From: Circinella minor
Taxonomy: Eukaryota; Mucoromycota; Mucoromycetes; Mucorales; Lichtheimiaceae
Direction: 5' to 3'
Length of the DNA stretch: 64,000 nt
Assembly: GCA_016758965.1 (NCBI GenBank)
Contig: JAEPRB010000148.1
Coordinates: 1 to 64,000, forward strand
In this document: positions 60,008 through 64,000 of the stretch, one piece after another
How positions within the stretch are numbered: the first letter of the stretch is position 1
Layout: every line of letters begins with the position of its first letter
Notes under the pieces: model-generated
Told to the model about the DNA's origin: nothing
Databases searched by the model: none
Seen by the model: the letters and a program-made list of their open reading frames with translations, nothing else
Translations under genes and position numbers: made by a program

Positions 60008-62173
60008 TCATATCGGAAAAGTGTATTTCTGGGAATATTTATGAAAATATGAATAAGGAGCATCTTGCCAACGCGTGTCCAATAAAAATTTAACAGCTTT
60101 TAGATCACCTGTTAAAGACGAGTACATATCATCTTCACCTTCTTCAGAACATGGCATATTATCTAACATTTTATAAAACGAATTTGTGGTGTATCGATCA
60201 ACCTTTTCCTTACTATTTATTGTATCGCTAGTACTACTACGTAAATCAAGTCGTTTCAATGTCTTGATCTTGATGACAACCGGTAAGACCGCCTCTCTCA
60301 CCATGTTAATTTCCAGATCCGTAAGATGAAATGCACCCATCGTGGCAAAACGACATATACCATAGGAAGTGTGGTAGCAGCCATTATCAAGTACACGAAG
60401 ATAACGAATTTTGGGACAATTTAATGCAATACTTCTCAGGACAACGTCATCAACTTTAAACTGACAATTTTTTCCAATATTACAATTATTGATGGTAATG
60501 GCTTCTAATCCATGGCATCGTGTAAAGAGATTGCATAATGACTGTTGATATTGCTGATACAGCGTTGTTGACATAATATTACTTTTTGAAGAGTCCAACA
60601 AGAGTATGTTGAAAGATAAATATAGCTCTCGTAAGTTTGGCCATTCATAATTTGCAATCTCGTTACGAAATATCTTGTCACAATTGGGCTTTGTTAACTC
60701 ACATTGTAAATATAACAGCTCCAAAGTTGTGTGCACTTTTTTGAATAGTGTTGTGCTAGTATCACGTCCAAGTTGGATGTTTTTGTTGGCTAGTATTAGC
60801 TTTTGTAATCCCCCTCCTTTTTTTTGTTTCTGGTGTTGCTTGATGTCTATGTGATCATTGGATGTTGTTGAACTGTCGCTGCCATTGATAGAAACAGAGG
60901 ACCTTTTTTCTACTTTTACAATTCTGTCGTCATATAAACACATCATATGAGGTATTTCTGCATTATTGGTTACAATTAAATTAATAAGTTGTGGACAATA
61001 TTTGATTGCTTCGTTGAGAATAGTCGAATTATTTCTAACTAATAAATGTGAGTCCAAAAGTAAATGGACAAGGTTGCGGAACTTTTGAAATGCTCCAGAT
61101 AAAGGTTGACCTGTCTTGGGTACTGCGTTCCCAGGCGGTGTATATTGATTGCAATACTTTGGATCCGGACCAGCCAGCCTGAGGTACGTAGTTGGACTCT
61201 CAGTGACATTTGGTATATCTTTATTGAGAGGTGTAAATACAAAATCATTTCGTCCATTGATGAATGTATTCCTTTGTGAATGGTTTTTATAAAATGAAAT
61301 ATGTGTCGTTGTCGCGCTGTTATGAAGAAGGCTGGATAAAACATCTTGAAGCGTTTTACGATTTGGAAAACCACAATGGACGAATTCGATTTCTTTCAAC
61401 GTATATGCTAATCGGATGATATCGGAAATACAGTCTGCGCATCGATAATTCAATGCTATGTTGCTGAAGGCTATTATAAAATATAATACACAAAAAACAA
61501 ACATAATAATAATAATATATTATTATTATTAGTATTCTTAAGTTAGTTAAAATGAATGTATGTTGTCTAGGAATAAATGATCCTCATTTATATTTCTTTA
61601 CTTACATAGTTTTTGTATAAATTGAAGATTCGGAGAGTACATTAATAGTTCTAGTTTATCATGTACCGTATAAAGCTGCATCCCTCGATCTCGTATAGTA
61701 TACTCCAATAATTCTTTACGACAAACAAGCGTGTTAATTGTCTCAGCATCCACTAACCTATATCGAAATTTGATACCTTCCCAAAAGCCTGGAAATTCCA
61801 TGATCCAATAATGCCATGTTCGACATACGGAAGAGCATCTTAATAAATCCATGCAAGTCAACTCTTCAAAAATAATATCTAGAATATCGCTTATAAACAA
61901 TAATTCATGAGATTTTTTACGATTACTGCAGATGATACCGGATTGATCTGATGTTTGATGGTATTCTTTTTTTATCATTCCGTTTTTCCTCTGTTGGGCT
62001 GGTATCGTTGATAATGATGATATAGAGGTTGATGATTGCCCCAGTACTGACCGAATACTATTGTAAGTACTTTCAAATGAAACCATAGAAGTGGGCGCTA
62101 ATCTGTCTTTGAGTTTAGTGAAAAATAAAGATAAAAATAAAAATAAGAAAGAGCGAAAAGATAGAATCAGCAT
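60008..62173 (-). CDS. F-box / LRR protein
   Basis: Two exons join in phase: 62173-61606 and 61470-60008, giving 676 aa from the first ATG. A second in-frame ATG (MVSFESTYNS, near 62086) avoids a hydrophobic, Phe/Leu-rich N-terminus and may be the real start. The F-box is at about residues 90-135 (LLFISDILDIIFEELTCMDLLRCSSVCRTWHYWI..FPGFW). LRR-like segments follow (LRELYLSFNILLLDSS, IRYLRVLDNGCYHT, LKRLDLRSSTSD). Unlike the 41-46 kb paralogs it has no TPR part and its intron lies elsewhere. It is presumed to recruit an unknown target to an SCF ligase. Confidence 0.83.
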
Positions 62174-62755
62174 AAGTTATATATTTTATCGACCATGTGA
62201 CTTTAAATTCCCATGGTTACACAGCAGAAAAAGATAAACGTGGAGCCCTAGATTCCACTTGAGGATGACTGAAAATAGTTACATATGAAAGAAGGTATCG
62301 CTTGCGGAACAAACAACTTTGAATGATCAGCTTTGTTTAATATGGTTCTAACATTAGGCTGAAGAAAAAATATGTTCATACTGTAGCGGTATGGAAACAA
62401 AGATGATGTCAATAGTGTTTATATTAGACATTTATATGATTCTTTATAAATTATTATCATCAAAATTAAAATTTTATTACGTACTGCGCAAAATGATTTA
62501 TTCTTACGTGTTAAATTTAAAACCAGTATACAATACTAGAGCGAGCGCCACATCCATCGTCTCATAAATCTTAAGAAAGAGTAGGTTTTCAAACAATTTA
62601 ATAAAAAACAAAGATACTTATATTCTATTATAACATCACCACATTTATGTTATCATTATTACTTAGTTCGGACCATAGTAATGTCAGACATAACCCACCA
62701 CCTCCGGCTCATGCTGCTATCGACAAGCGCATTACCTGTAGCATAATTTCAAGGG
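62174..62755. other. Upstream intergenic region
   Basis: Promoter side of the F-box/LRR gene. AT-rich, no gene supported. Confidence 0.4.
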
Positions 62756-63221
62756 AATTGCTACGGACACCCCAAAAACATACTATATTAAGTAATTTCA
62801 GCTATTACGGACACCCCATATTTATATTTTTTCAAGGGCACACAACAAATTGATATGTATTAATCACATCGTGTCCAGTCATTTATACACTATCTTTACA
62901 GTTATTATCGTTATACGACTTATAAATAATGTTTATGAAACTTATATTACGTATCAGCTCGACGTTTTATAATAGCAATCAATATTTCTTATGGCTTCTT
63001 ACTATATTCATTATGTACACAAGTGGGAATTGTAGGCCTTATGAAAGCAAGACAAACAAGGAATCATATATACTTTTAATGTTACATATGAGCGGTCAAA
63101 CAAGCGCTATTGGTGTTGACAACGCCGTTACTATAGTTTATACGTATGGTCTAAGAACTTATTTAATAACTGTTTATTTGTTGGGTGTCCGTAAGCAAAA
63201 TATGGGGTGTCCGTAGCAATT
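62756..63221. mobile_element. TIR element with doubled termini (about 466 bp)
   Basis: AATTGCTACGGACACCCC (62756-62773) is exactly inverted as GGGGTGTCCGTAGCAATT (63204-63221). A second inner copy of the motif sits on each side: ATTACGGACACCCCAT near 62804-62819 and TTGGGTGTCCGTAAGC near 63181-63196. No clear transposase frame exists; open frames at 62647-62853 and 62929-63216 overlap the repeats. Doubled, inverted termini suggest a short non-autonomous DNA transposon. A target-site duplication is not obvious. Confidence 0.7.
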
Positions 63222-64000
63222 TTCTAATTTCAATAATGGGCTGACGCGTTTTGCATAAACTTCTTTGTATCAAATGTCTTTTTTTATTACATTGAGTATA
63301 GCATGTAGACATATTTCTATGGCGTTAACTTTATGATTCGTCTCAATTCATTATATATATATATGTTCAAGACCACTCATTAGATTCAATGGTTCACGTT
63401 TCACAATACGTAAGTAGTAAGAACTGGAAATCGATGACTTCTGTAGTAGTTTGAGTAAATGTATAGACATCCGTTAAGGTACTATATGAAATCCTAGGTC
63501 ATATCGTAACATTTAAAATTTTCTCATAAAGCTACTGTCCCAACATTTTTCCTTACGTATTTAGTACCAATGTTTTTATTTTGCTTTCGTCATTTCAAAA
63601 TGACTGCATAGCATTTAGTAAAATACCCACCGGGCTGCGTTTTTTTCCCCTTGCTTGAACGAAGCTCTGTGCATATACATATAGATAAAAATTTTCCTGT
63701 ATTTTACTATATCTCTGAAGAAAAGTAAAATGGTATGCTTTAAAAAGTTTGACATACACATTGATATTTGTTCTTTCAAGCACTGGTCACTTTTGCTCGA
63801 GCAGTGCTCGTATGAAAGGTACCAAAGACATTATTCATTTTTCACTGGACATAACATGCTTCTCAGACAAATAAAATAATGGCAATAATATATACTCATG
63901 ATGGTTCAAAAAAAATATAATCAACTATGTTAAGCTCGTTGAAGATGGCAATATATAACTTATTTTTTCACCTGTTTGATGGTTCATTGTATATACTTTT
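63222..64000. other. Right-edge intergenic region
   Basis: AT-rich with no gene I can support. A 62-codon minus-strand frame at 63595-63783 has no recognised feature. Confidence 0.4.

Noticed and set aside
62647..63216. Two open frames across the doubled-terminus element
   Set aside because: They include the inverted repeats themselves and show no transposase motif.
1..64000. tRNA, rRNA or CRISPR features
   Set aside because: I looked for B-box-like GGTTCGAATCC and regular spaced repeats and found none convincing; tRNAscan-SE or Infernal would settle this.

Overview
The window looks like a gene-moderate, AT-rich fungal chromosome segment. Genes are split by many short introns, mostly about 50-110 nt, with GTAAGT/GTATGT donors and (T)AG acceptors. 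Gene content (Mga2/Spt23-like factor, Pho80-like cyclin, Pus9/Rib2-like synthase, rhizopuspepsin-like protein, FAR1/MULE transposase with an OTU domain, TPR/F-box/LRR paralogs) suggests an early-diverging fungus, most likely Mucoromycota. That placement is inference from family content and intron style. Exon models were built by hand by matching splice sites and reading phase; most close with an exact multiple of three.

Layout. 1-6,520 is a transposon nest on the minus strand: an RTC4-domain gene running off the left edge, a decayed FAR1/MULE transposase gene with an OTU-like domain, a 69-bp TIR element inserted in the transposase exon, a 971-bp pogo-like TIR element, another dispersed repeat and a minisatellite. 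6,520-10,400 has no gene I can support, only repeats. 10,409-12,026 (+) is a tRNA pseudouridine synthase. 12,144-14,730 (-) is a SWIM zinc-finger protein, and 14,777-16,185 (-) an unrecognised 340-aa protein. 17,244-18,830 (+) is a 3-ketoacyl-CoA thiolase. 19,286-23,917 (-) is a complete Mga2/Spt23-type membrane-tethered transcription factor (1,309 aa). 27,738-28,604 (-) is a Pho80/Pcl-type cyclin between two gene-poor 3-4 kb stretches. 31,813-34,917 (+) is a sugar transporter, 35,086-36,293 (-) a small OCIA-like two-helix membrane protein, and 36,776-37,123 (-) a small unknown protein. 37,124-41,315 holds repeats and a second pogo-like copy. 41,316-46,449 holds two tail-to-tail TPR/F-box/LRR paralogs. 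46,450-51,061 is repeat-rich and has a third pogo-like copy with a transposase N-terminal remnant. 51,062-53,053 (+) is a pepsin-like protein whose second catalytic aspartate appears lost. 53,535-59,811 (+) is a 20-exon SHPRH/Irc20-type SNF2-RING protein. 60,008-62,173 (-) is an F-box/LRR protein. The right edge carries a TIR element with doubled termini.

There is no operon logic. The genes are independent housekeeping and regulatory loci separated by repeat-rich DNA. The most notable points are the 69-bp TIR element whose removal leaves an open frame across its insertion site, the MULE/OTU/RTC4 neighbourhood, very small exons (5, 10 and 22 nt), and the probably inactive aspartic protease.
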